56,910 nucleotides of DNA. Source: JAEZFI01 sp044508215 (GTDB taxonomy: Bacteria > Actinomycetota > Acidimicrobiia > Acidimicrobiales > Microtrichaceae). The position numbers and the translations under genes were made by a program. Of this stretch, positions 43,701 to 51,919 are shown one piece after another. How positions within the stretch are numbered: the stretch's first letter is position 1; every line of letters begins with the position of its first letter. Under the pieces are notes generated by a model. That model had not been told where the DNA came from. It did not search any database and saw only the letters and a list, made by a program, of their open reading frames with translations. The stretch spans positions 1 to 56,910 of the forward strand of contig JBIQID010000006.1 in assembly GCA_044508215.1 (NCBI GenBank). The letters run 5' to 3'.

Positions 43701-43994
43701 TCAGCGAGCGAAGCGGCCGGCGTTCGAGCCTTCGGTGGCGGCGTACTCGGTGGCGGCAGCCTTCAGTGCTGCGACCGTCTCCTCGAGATCCCGCTGCACC
43801 TCGGTGGCGACCGTGTTCCAGCGGGCCATGAGGCGGTCGAACTCGCTGTTGGCACGGCCCTGCCAGAACGCCTGCGCCTGGGCGACCTCGTTCTTGACGG
43901 AGTTGATCCGCTCCATCAGCTCCCCTGCCTGGGAGCCGACCCGTCCGGCGGACGCCTGGAGGCTGCCGGTGTCGACCTTGAAGTTCTCGCTCAT
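43701..43994 (-). CDS. WXG100-family type VII secreted protein (EsxA/EsxB-like)
   Basis: The 97-residue protein has the classic helix-WXG-helix form, with FWQG near residue 44 and the export signal YxxxE (YAATE) near the end. Such proteins dimerise and are recognised by the last ATPase domain of EssC/EccC. The start follows AAAGGA. A 95-base space after the big ATPase gene suggests it may also have its own promoter for high expression. Confidence 0.93.
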   Translation of the reverse strand: MSENFKVDTGSLQASAGRVGSQAGELMERINSVKNEVAQAQAFWQGRANSEFDRLMARWNTVATEVQRDLEETVAALKAAATEYAATEGSNAGRFAR

Positions 43995-44089
43995 GTCATT
44001 TCCTTTCGTCGTGGCCGCTCCTTGCGACCTGTTGAGATCAGTGTCCGATGCGGTCCTTCAGGACTGCTTGGACTCGGCTGAAACCCAGG

Positions 44090-47000
44090 TCACGGGACCG
44101 CCAGCTGCAGCGCCGTCACCTCGCTGCCGTCCACGAGCACCCCGCGACCCGCCCCGACGGGGGCCGGGATCGGGGGAAGGCGCAGCCCCAGGCCGAAGGC
44201 CTCCTCGGTGGTCGGCTGCAACAGCACCACCCGCCGGAGGCTGGTCACGTAGCGGGCCCACGGTTCGAAGATCGACGCCAGGTCGGCCAGCCGGGCTCCG
44301 ATGAGCACGAAGTGGTCGCGCTCAGCCGCGCCACGGACGATCCGCTCCAGCCGCTCCCCGACGCCCGGCATGCCGGCGAGGCCCTCGGCGTCGTCGAGCA
44401 CCACGACGGCGGGGGTGGTGCCGTCGAGGACCCGGTCGAGGACGTCGCAGACCTCAGCTGGGCTCGCTGCGAGGTCCACCGCCGCTGCTGCCGCGGCCTG
44501 GTCCCGGAGTGGGCCGGGCCGGAGCGCGACCACCGCCACGCGACGACCGGGCTCGGCTTCGGTCGCAGCGTGGAGCGCGGACAGGAGCGCGGTCGAACGG
44601 CCCGATTGGATCGGGCCCGCCACGAGCAGCACCGGTGCGCCCCTCCTGAGGTCCACGCCGACGGCGTCGACCTCAGGGCCGCCCACACCCAGGACCAGCG
44701 GTGCGGCCGCGGGAGGCAGGTCACCGCGGTGGATCGTCGAGGGGAGCCGCCGCACGGGGAGGGGCCGGTGTTCGCTCGGCGACGAGGCCCACCGCTTCGC
44801 CACGCTGGTGATGTCGTCGGCGGAGGCGTGCGCCAGCTGCAGGTGCAGGGGGCCGTTGGTGATCGCCCGTCCGGGTGGCAGGCGCGGTGCGTCGCCGGCG
44901 CGCACCCGGAGGTCGACCATGGCGTAGTCCGCGGCGTCGGTCAGGCGGAGGAGCAGGCGCTCCGGCACGAGGCTGGCCTCCCGCATCCGCAGGTCGGTCT
45001 GCTGGGAGACCGAGAGCACCACGTGGACGCCGACGGCCGGACCGTTCTGGAGCAGCGACGGGAGGCGATCGGCGAGGCGGCCCGCTTCGATCCGCTCCAC
45101 CGACTCGCGGTAGGCGGCGAGGTCGTCGATCAGGAGGAGCACCCACGGCTCGCCCGAGCCGGAGGCCCGCCACTCGAGGAAGTCGCCCGCAGCGGTGGCG
45201 GCCAGCGCGTCCCGGCGTCGATCGACGAGCCGTCCGATCCGGTCCACCAGGCGCGTGAGGCGCTCGACGTCGTGCGCGCCCACCACGCCACCGGTGTGCG
45301 GGAGCTCCTCGAGCGGCCTGAGGCCGCCGGCTCCCGCGTCGATCCCGTAGACGTGGAGGTCGTCGGGGCCATGGCGGCCGGCCAGGTCGGTCGCCACACC
45401 GATGAGCGCCGTGGTCTTCCCGTACCCGCGGGTGCCGGCGACGAGCAGGTGGCCGGTGGCCGACAGGTCCACGAGGTGTGGGTCCTGCCGCTGCTCGGCC
45501 GGGCGGTCGGCGAGGCCCACGGCCGCGACCAGCCGACCCGGGTCGGTGGGCACCTCGGCCAGCGGCCCGGCGGGCAGGTCGTCGGTGAGCGGCGGGAGCC
45601 AGAGCGCGGCCGGCGCGGGGCGGCCCCCGACGTCCCACGCACCTCGGATCCGTTCGACGGCGACCTCCAGCTCGGTCGTCGACGAGACCTCGTGCCGCTC
45701 CGCCGGCGGACCCCACGGGCGTGAGACCCTGACGGACGCGGTGCGGGAGGGCAGGGGCCGGGCGATGCGGGCCGCCCGGAAGTCCCGCAGGTGCTCTCCG
45801 GCGCCCAGTCGGATGAACCCTCGACCGGGCGAGCCGTCGGGGATCCGAGCAGCGGCGCGGTTGCCCAGGAGCTCCATCGACTCGCTGTCGGAGACGACGC
45901 GGAGCGAGATCCAGAGGTTCGTGTTCGTGCGGACGGCGTGCGTGATGACGCCGGTGGGGCTCTGGGTGGCGAGGAGGAGGTGGATGCCGAGGCTCCGCCC
46001 CTGCGTCGCAACGGTGTCCAGGCGTTCCTTCAGGTCCGGCTGGCTCTTCACCATCAGGGCGAACTCGTCGATCACCACCAGCAGGTTCGGGATCGGAGCG
46101 GCAGCCGAGGCGCTGTGCTGCTCGTACTCGATCAGGTTCGGGACGCCGGCGGCGTCGAGCGCGCGCTTGCGCCGCACGATCTCGGCGTCGAGCGCCGTGA
46201 ACGCGCGCTCGGCCAGGCTCGAGTCGTTCTCCAGGTCGGTGACCGTCCCGACCACGTGGGGGAGCGGGGCCAGCGGTGCGAACGTGGCACCGCCCTTGTA
46301 GTCGATGAGGAACAGCGTGAGGCGGTCCGGCGCGTGCGTCAGGGCGAGGGCGCCGAGGAGCGTCTGGAGCAGCTCGCTCTTCCCCGAGCCGGTCGTGCCG
46401 GCGATCATCCCGTGCGGACCGTCGCGCCGGAACCCGACCGTGACCGGGGCCCCGGACCCGTCGACGCCGATCGGCACCGTCAGCGCCTCGGGGGGACCGG
46501 ACGCCCACGAGCTCGCGACGTCCACCGTGGCGAGCGGGCCCAGCCCCAGCAGGTCGCCGATGCCCTCGGCCGTGGTGGAGCGCTCGCTGCCGGAGGCGCG
46601 CGCGAGCGCCAGGGCGAGGCGTTCGGCCCGGTGCGCCGACAGCCGGCCGACGCGGACCTGTCCGACGGGTGCGTCGGGGTAGGCGCCGATCGTGGTGCCG
46701 GTCCCGGCCGGGTCGATCGCGAGGAGCGTCCCGATCCCGTTGGGAAGGGCTCGCTGGTGCTCGGCGAAGACCTGGATCAGCCCGTGGCCGACGAGCCGCC
46801 CGACGAGCCCTTCGAGCGACGTCCGGTCCCACACGGTCGGCACGACCACCAGGTGGAGCCGGCTGTCGTCGTCGCCCTGGGTGAGCTGCTCGGCCAGCTC
46901 CTGGGCGAGCCGTCGTGCCTCGTCCTCCGAGGACGAGACGAGCCCACCTCCGGCGGTGTGGGGGAGCCAGCGGCACCAGTCCCACTGGTCGTCCTGTGCG

Positions 47001-48607
47001 AGCACCCACACGCTCAGCTGGTCGGGTGGGTGGAGGAGCGCTGCCTCCACGACGGACCGGCGCATCAGCTCGGTCGCTCGGGAGCGGTCGCCGACCAGGC
47101 CGATCGACCCGGTGTCCGGACCGGGTCCGAGCACGGGCGTGGGCCCGACCGAGCGGTGCCGGTCGAGCACCTCCCGGAGGGCCGGGTAGGTCTCGCGGAG
47201 GTGACCCTCGATCTCGATCGGGAACGAGCGACGCCCCACCCCGAGGCGCAGGCGGAGCGCGTCGGGATCCGCGGGTCGGCGCTCCCAGAGCCGGGGCGAT
47301 GCCGATCGCAGCCACGTCTCGAGGTCGTCGACGTCGGGAGAGAGGGCGCGGAAGGTGCGGTCGTGCTCTGCGACGGCGGTGGCGAGCTGCACGTCGAGGT
47401 CGGCGAGGCGGGCCCGGTGCTGGGCGAGGCGATGCTTCCGCCGCGACTGCTCGCCGAGGATCGACGCGGTGATCGCGACCAGGCCGATCATCCCTGCCAT
47501 CAGGCCGAACAGCGCGAACTCGGGTCGGACGATCGCCATGACCACGCCCATGACCACGACGCCCATCCCGCCGATGACCTGCCACATCACGCCGCGGCCC
47601 TTCCACGAGAGCGACTCAGGTGGGTCGGGCGGGCGGATGGTGACGGTGGACGGCGGCAGGACCGTGCGGGGCAGCTGGTTCAGCGCAGGTGGCGCCGGAC
47701 GGGGCCAGTGCCGACCTGGTGCCGGTGTCTCGGCGCTGGCGTCCCCGGGAGCGAGGACCAGCTCGTCGCCGTGCCGCGGGCCGGTCGACGACCAGGTGTC
47801 GTCGGGGTGGAGCAGCACGCCGTCGGTCGCCCGGTAGAGCAGCAGCTCCGCGGCGTCGCACCCGAGCGCGTCCGCGAGGGAGAGCGTGACCTCGGCGACG
47901 GTCGCGGTGGCAGCGGCGTCGATGACCACGAGCTCACCGCGATCCGTCCCCTCCAGGACGACCTGGACGGCCGTTGGCGCCGCGGCCCGACGGACGTCCA
48001 GGTGGAGCACCACCTCGGCGGAGCCGCAGCGGATGCGGTCGCCGTCCGCCACCCGGGCCGACCCGCGGACGGCGACGCCTCCGACCGTGGTGCCGTTCGA
48101 CGAGTGGTCCTCGACCACCACGTCGTCACCCTGGACGCGGAAGGTGCAGTGCCGGCGGGAGACGCTCGGGTCGTCGACCTCGAGGTCCGCAGCGGCGTCG
48201 CGGCCCACCACGGTCGTGCCCGACAGCGCCACCGCCCGCACCTTCCCGTTCGGCTCCTCGACGAGCAGGTGGGGACCGCTGCGGGCCTCGTGGTGCCGGA
48301 TCAGGCGGAGGATCGACAACCGGGCGCGGCCAACGGTGAGCTGGTCGCCCGGGCCGAGCACCGCACCGGAACGGCCCGGACGCCCGTCGACGGCGAACCC
48401 GTTGGCCGACCCTGCGTCCCGGACCGTGACCGAGACCGGGCCGGGCCCTCCGGAGGGTTCGAGGACGAGGTGCCGGCGGCTGACCGTGGGGTCACCGAGC
48501 GCCAGGTCGCCCTCCCTCCCGACGACCACCGGCCGGTCGACCGCGACCATCGCTCCCGCATCGGGGCCCGAGGTGACACGGACGAGCAGGCCGGTGGGTT
48601 CGCTCAT
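44090..48607 (-). CDS. Type VII secretion ATPase, EssC/EccC-like, with two FHA domains and a ubiquitin-like domain
   Basis: This 1505-residue protein would drive export of the WXG proteins. Order: FHA 1 (about 5-100; VGREGD, SRRH), FHA 2 (115-205; VGRDAAA, SRRH, SSNG), and a ubiquitin-like domain (about 213-288). Next come two membrane segments (340-360, 364-385) and three FtsK/SpoIIIE ATPase modules. P-loops: GTTGSGKS (near 738, with Walker B VVIDE), GTRGYGKTT (near 1080), and GPIQSGRS, where Lys is replaced by Arg. The FHA-FHA-TM layout resembles Firmicute EssC; mycobacterial EccC lacks FHA. An ATG (48607) or GTG three codons earlier could start it. Confidence 0.93.
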   Translation of the reverse strand: MSEPTGLLVRVTSGPDAGAMVAVDRPVVVGREGDLALGDPTVSRRHLVLEPSGGPGPVSVTVRDAGSANGFAVDGRPGRSGAVLGPGDQLTVGRARLSILRLIRHHEARSGPHLLVEEPNGKVRAVALSGTTVVGRDAAADLEVDDPSVSRRHCTFRVQGDDVVVEDHSSNGTTVGGVAVRGSARVADGDRIRCGSAEVVLHLDVRRAAAPTAVQVVLEGTDRGELVVIDAAATATVAEVTLSLADALGCDAAELLLYRATDGVLLHPDDTWSSTGPRHGDELVLAPGDASAETPAPGRHWPRPAPPALNQLPRTVLPPSTVTIRPPDPPESLSWKGRGVMWQVIGGMGVVVMGVVMAIVRPEFALFGLMAGMIGLVAITASILGEQSRRKHRLAQHRARLADLDVQLATAVAEHDRTFRALSPDVDDLETWLRSASPRLWERRPADPDALRLRLGVGRRSFPIEIEGHLRETYPALREVLDRHRSVGPTPVLGPGPDTGSIGLVGDRSRATELMRRSVVEAALLHPPDQLSVWVLAQDDQWDWCRWLPHTAGGGLVSSSEDEARRLAQELAEQLTQGDDDSRLHLVVVPTVWDRTSLEGLVGRLVGHGLIQVFAEHQRALPNGIGTLLAIDPAGTGTTIGAYPDAPVGQVRVGRLSAHRAERLALALARASGSERSTTAEGIGDLLGLGPLATVDVASSWASGPPEALTVPIGVDGSGAPVTVGFRRDGPHGMIAGTTGSGKSELLQTLLGALALTHAPDRLTLFLIDYKGGATFAPLAPLPHVVGTVTDLENDSSLAERAFTALDAEIVRRKRALDAAGVPNLIEYEQHSASAAAPIPNLLVVIDEFALMVKSQPDLKERLDTVATQGRSLGIHLLLATQSPTGVITHAVRTNTNLWISLRVVSDSESMELLGNRAAARIPDGSPGRGFIRLGAGEHLRDFRAARIARPLPSRTASVRVSRPWGPPAERHEVSSTTELEVAVERIRGAWDVGGRPAPAALWLPPLTDDLPAGPLAEVPTDPGRLVAAVGLADRPAEQRQDPHLVDLSATGHLLVAGTRGYGKTTALIGVATDLAGRHGPDDLHVYGIDAGAGGLRPLEELPHTGGVVGAHDVERLTRLVDRIGRLVDRRRDALAATAAGDFLEWRASGSGEPWVLLLIDDLAAYRESVERIEAGRLADRLPSLLQNGPAVGVHVVLSVSQQTDLRMREASLVPERLLLRLTDAADYAMVDLRVRAGDAPRLPPGRAITNGPLHLQLAHASADDITSVAKRWASSPSEHRPLPVRRLPSTIHRGDLPPAAAPLVLGVGGPEVDAVGVDLRRGAPVLLVAGPIQSGRSTALLSALHAATEAEPGRRVAVVALRPGPLRDQAAAAAAVDLAASPAEVCDVLDRVLDGTTPAVVVLDDAEGLAGMPGVGERLERIVRGAAERDHFVLIGARLADLASIFEPWARYVTSLRRVVLLQPTTEEAFGLGLRLPPIPAPVGAGRGVLVDGSEVTALQLAVP

Positions 48608-48620
48608 CGGGTCCACACCG

Positions 48621-50549
48621 TCAGTAGCAGGCGTAGGCGGTGTTGCAGTGGATCGTCAGCGTGACCGTGACCGTTGACGAGAGGTCGCCCGTCGACGGGT
48701 TGTACAGCCGGTAGGTGAAGGTGTCGCGGAGCCCGCCCCACGCGCCGTTGTGGTGCGGCTGGTACTCGTACTGGCCGCTCACCCACCGCAGGTTCCCGTG
48801 CACCGGGGACGTGACGGTCTGCACGATGACGTCGCCGTTCGGGCGGTCGTTCGCCAGCACGGGCAGCTCTGCCGTGTACCACCCGTTGTTGTAGATGGGC
48901 GTCCAGGACCAGCTGTCGCCGACCGCGACCGGCGCCGCGGGCCGGGCCGGGCAGGAGGCCTGGTTCGGGGCCGTCGAGCCGTTCCAGCACTTCACCGTGT
49001 CGGGTGGGCGTTGGGGGCAGGAGGCCTGGTTGGGGGCGGTCGAGCCGTTCCAGCACGTCACCGTGTCGGGCGGGCGTTGGGGGCAGGAGGCCTGGTTGGG
49101 GGCCGTCGAGCCGTTCCAGCACTTCACCGTGTCGGGCGGACGCGCCACGGTCGTCGTGGTCCGGCGCCCTCCCCGGATCGTGGTGGTGGTGCCCTGGTCT
49201 GCGGGCGCCGTGGTGGCCACCTCCTGCGGGGTGTGCGTCACGGTCACCTTCGTGCTGGTGCTCTTCCCGTTCTTCCCGGTGGCGACGACCTCGATGGGGT
49301 TCTGGCCGAGGACGAGGACGGCGTGGATCGCCCACGCGCCGTCCTCGGCGACGGTCACCGGGGTCCCGTTCATGGTCACGGTGGCGCCGGGATCGGTGGT
49401 GCCGGCGATGTCGACGGCGGGGACCGGGATCACCGCTCCGTCGGTGGGGGCGGTGACGCTCAGCGACGGTGGCGCTCCGGACGCGGTGCGATGGTCGGCT
49501 GCGGCCTTCTCGGCGTCGGCCTTCCACTTCTCCAGCTCGTCGGCGCCGGCGTCGTCGGCCACGTCGATCTCGTAGCGGAACGTGCGCTTCTCGCCAGCGG
49601 CGAGCTCGCCGACATCCCACGCCACGATCGGGTCCTCCTCGATGACCTCCGAGACCTCCGGATCGAACCGGATCTTGTCGACGTGGTCGGCGAGTGACTT
49701 CGGGATCACCTCGACGTGGGTGCCGCTGGTGGTGGCATCGGTGTCGTTCTCGACCACGACGGACCCGCTGAACCGCCCCTCCTCCACGGTCCAGGTGCGC
49801 GAGACGCGCCCGAGCTCGGAGACCTCGGCCGCGAACGACACCCTCGGAGCCTCCGAGGAGGCGACGTCGCTCTCACCCGGTTCGTCGCCGTCGTCACCGG
49901 ACGAGACGAGGAAGACCACGGCGGCCACGAGGACGAGGGCCACCCCGATGGCGAGGGCGATGAAGGCGGGCCGCCTGCCGGAGTCGTCCGCCTCCGCGGT
50001 GGTCACCACGGTGGCGGCGGCTGGCGCGACGTCCTCGTCGGGTGCCGTGACGAAGGGGCGCTCGGGCAGCACGGTGGGCGGGGTGGGTGGTCGCTCGTCG
50101 GTGACCTGCGAGGTCTGCTCGAGCGGATCCGGATCCCGAGGTGGGGTGGGCAGCGGCGGGACCGGCGCCGGAGCGGTGGGGACCGGTGGACTCGTGGGGA
50201 CCGGGGCGGGAGCGGTGGCGGCCGACGGCGAGGTGAGCGCAGCGGTCCAGACGTCGACGGCGACCTGGGCGAGCAGCGGGGCCGTCCCCTCCTCCTCGAG
50301 CCGCGCCACCGCAGCCTCGGGCTCGACGACCTCCTTGGCGATGTCCGCGGCCACGCCGTGGCGCGCTGCGTCGACCACCGCTGCGATGTCCGCCCGGCGG
50401 CTCTGCACCTCGGCGCCGAGCACGTCGTTGATCGCTGCCTGCACGCGGCGGTGGTCGGACGCGATGGTGCGCCCGTAGTCCCGGATCGCCCCCCGCAGGG
50501 CGTCCACCAGCAGTTGGTCGGCGCCAGGTGAGCGCTCGGTATCGGTCAT
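48621..50549 (-). CDS. Single-pass surface protein of the type VII locus with three 22-residue repeats
   Basis: The 642-residue protein has a helical cytoplasmic part (1-105), a Pro-rich linker and one membrane segment (195-217). A beta-sandwich-like domain (230-350) and a glucodextranase-B-like Ig domain (360-440) follow. After a Thr-rich stalk come three copies of a 22-residue repeat (470-535, CWNGSTAPNQASCP core, two Cys each), and a cadherin/Big-like domain with VLANDRPNGD. It begins the minus-strand locus after GGGAGGG and ends 13 bases before the ATPase gene. It could be the envelope-spanning component that replaces missing EccB/EssA functions; this is inference. Confidence 0.85.
   Translation of the reverse strand: MTDTERSPGADQLLVDALRGAIRDYGRTIASDHRRVQAAINDVLGAEVQSRRADIAAVVDAARHGVAADIAKEVVEPEAAVARLEEEGTAPLLAQVAVDVWTAALTSPSAATAPAPVPTSPPVPTAPAPVPPLPTPPRDPDPLEQTSQVTDERPPTPPTVLPERPFVTAPDEDVAPAAATVVTTAEADDSGRRPAFIALAIGVALVLVAAVVFLVSSGDDGDEPGESDVASSEAPRVSFAAEVSELGRVSRTWTVEEGRFSGSVVVENDTDATTSGTHVEVIPKSLADHVDKIRFDPEVSEVIEEDPIVAWDVGELAAGEKRTFRYEIDVADDAGADELEKWKADAEKAAADHRTASGAPPSLSVTAPTDGAVIPVPAVDIAGTTDPGATVTMNGTPVTVAEDGAWAIHAVLVLGQNPIEVVATGKNGKSTSTKVTVTHTPQEVATTAPADQGTTTTIRGGRRTTTTVARPPDTVKCWNGSTAPNQASCPQRPPDTVTCWNGSTAPNQASCPQRPPDTVKCWNGSTAPNQASCPARPAAPVAVGDSWSWTPIYNNGWYTAELPVLANDRPNGDVIVQTVTSPVHGNLRWVSGQYEYQPHHNGAWGGLRDTFTYRLYNPSTGDLSSTVTVTLTIHCNTAYACY
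48950..49147 (-). repeat. Three tandem 66-base repeats inside the surface-protein gene
   Basis: Three copies with a 66-base period begin at 48950, 49016 and 49082. Copies 1 and 2 differ at only a few positions; the third drifts near its end. They encode the 22-residue cysteine repeat. Low divergence suggests recent or ongoing duplication. Confidence 0.95.
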
Positions 50550-50633
50550 CGTCCCTCCCGTCAGTCGCTTCCACCCCCCGCCTGGGCGTGGACCTCTCGA
50601 CGATGCACCTGCAGCCTTCAGCGCCACTTCAAT

Positions 50634-50651
50634 GCGACTGCAAGCGACTGC
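50634..50651. promoter_or_regulatory. Tandem 10-base direct repeats upstream of the type VII locus
   Basis: GCGACTGC occurs at 50634-50641 and 50644-50651, a helical-phase 10-base period, 85-102 bases before the surface-protein start. On the minus strand two TGAAG words with an 11-base period follow directly (about 50617-50632). Direct repeats of this sort are typical of SARP-type operators, but the match to known sites is not close. The region 50550-50806 holds no gene. Confidence 0.4.
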
Positions 50652-50681
50652 GATGTTAAGTCGGACCGTCGAACACGGCCA

Positions 50682-50743
50682 CCGGGTGGATTCACCCGGG
50701 GCGCGCCCGTGACCGAAAGCCGCGCCGGGGCTGGTCCGACCAG
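50682..50743. promoter_or_regulatory. Inverted repeats upstream of guaB3
   Basis: CCGGGTG-GATT-CACCCGG (50682-50699) and CTGGTC-C-GACCAG (50731-50743) are perfect inverted repeats. The second ends 14 bases before TAGCAT (50758-50763), a likely -10 box for guaB3, so it could be an operator overlapping the -35 region. Confidence 0.4.
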
Positions 50744-50806
50744 GGGTTCGCTCCGGGTAGCATCACCTCCTCCCTGGGCGGAGCTGTCGCAGGGGGAGGA
50801 GCGAGG

Positions 50807-51919
50807 ATGGCCGCGAACATCGAGATCGGCATGGGAAAGGCCGGTCGCCGCGGCTACCGCTTCGACGAGATCGGGATCGTCCCGTCGCGGCGCACCCGTG
50901 ACGCCTCCGAGGTCGACTGCAGCTGGCAGATCGACGCATGCGTCTTCGACGTGCCGATCCTGGCGTCGCCGATGGACTCGGTGACCAGTCCGGACACCGC
51001 CGCCGAGATGGACCGCCTGGGCGCGGGTGCCGTGCTGCACCTCGAAGGTGTCTGGACCCGCCACGACGACCCGGAGTCCGTGCTGGCACGCATCGCGTCG
51101 GCACCGGAGGACGAGGCGCGGGAGGTGCTCGCCGCCGCCTACGCACCCCCGGTGCGCCCCGAGCTGGTGGCGGACCGGCTGGAGGAGCTGCGCGACCGGG
51201 TGGGCACCGTCGTCGCCGCGGTCACGCCGCAGGGAGCGACCGGCCTGGCCGACGTGATCCGCCGCCACGAGCCCGACCTGCTGGTGATCCACGGCACGGT
51301 GGTGTCGGCCGAGCACGTCGCCGAGGCGGGCGAGCCGCTGAACCTGAAGACCTTCGTCCGCCAGCTCGAGGTGCCGGTGGTCGTGGGTGGCTGTTCGAGC
51401 TACCAGGCCGCGCTGCACCTCATGCGGACCGGCGCGGCGGGCGTCCTCGTCGGCGCTGCTGCCGGCCGGGCGTCGAGCACCGGTGACGTGCTGGGCCTCG
51501 CCGGCGCCAGCGCCACAGCGATCTCCGACGCCCGCGCCGCCCGGATGCGGCACCTCGACGAGACGGGCGTCTACTGCCACGTCATCGCCGACGGCGGCCT
51601 CACCGGCTCGGGCGACATCGCGAAGGCGATCGTGTGCGGCGCCGACGCGGTGATGATCGGCTCGCTGCTCGCGGCGGCCGACGAGGCGCCGGGGCGGGGT
51701 TGGCACTGGGGGATGGCGGCGTCCCACGCCCAGCTGCCCCGAGGCGACCGCAGCCCGATCGTGGCGTTGGCTCCGCTCGAGCGCATCGTCGCCGGGCCGG
51801 CGGTGGACGCGTCGGGCCGGACCAACCTGGTGGGGGGCCTCCGCAAGGCCATGGCCGTGTCGGGCCACTCCACCCTGAAGGAGATGCAGAAGGCCGATCT
51901 GATGGTGACCGCGCCGTGA
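50807..51919 (+). CDS. guaB3: GuaB3-family IMP dehydrogenase-related protein
   Basis: The 370-residue TIM-barrel protein lacks the CBS domains of true IMP dehydrogenase and fits the actinobacterial GuaB3 type. It has ILASPMDSVTSP near residue 47, VVGGCSSYQAALHLMRTGAA near 190 and HVIADGGLTGSGDIAKAIVC near 263. It ends VSGHSTLKEMQKADLMV. In IMP dehydrogenases the active loop holds a catalytic Cys; here the aligned position in GRASSTGDVLG is Ser. The gene overlaps guaA by four bases, so a purine role is likely, but the exact reaction is unknown. Confidence 0.88.
   Translation: MAANIEIGMGKAGRRGYRFDEIGIVPSRRTRDASEVDCSWQIDACVFDVPILASPMDSVTSPDTAAEMDRLGAGAVLHLEGVWTRHDDPESVLARIASAPEDEAREVLAAAYAPPVRPELVADRLEELRDRVGTVVAAVTPQGATGLADVIRRHEPDLLVIHGTVVSAEHVAEAGEPLNLKTFVRQLEVPVVVGGCSSYQAALHLMRTGAAGVLVGAAAGRASSTGDVLGLAGASATAISDARAARMRHLDETGVYCHVIADGGLTGSGDIAKAIVCGADAVMIGSLLAAADEAPGRGWHWGMAASHAQLPRGDRSPIVALAPLERIVAGPAVDASGRTNLVGGLRKAMAVSGHSTLKEMQKADLMVTAP

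Noticed and set aside
44721..48664. Very long open frames on other frames of the ATPase gene, over 950 codons
   Set aside because: They are Arg/Pro/Gly-rich shadows caused by high third-position GC. The minus-strand frame with FHA and ATPase motifs is the real gene.
48950..49147. Repeat block considered as a CRISPR array
   Set aside because: The copies are contiguous without spacers and keep a 22-codon reading frame inside a protein gene.
48621..50549. Calling the surface protein EccB or EssA
   Set aside because: Topology is partly similar, but its Ig-like, repeat and cadherin-like domains are unlike either family.
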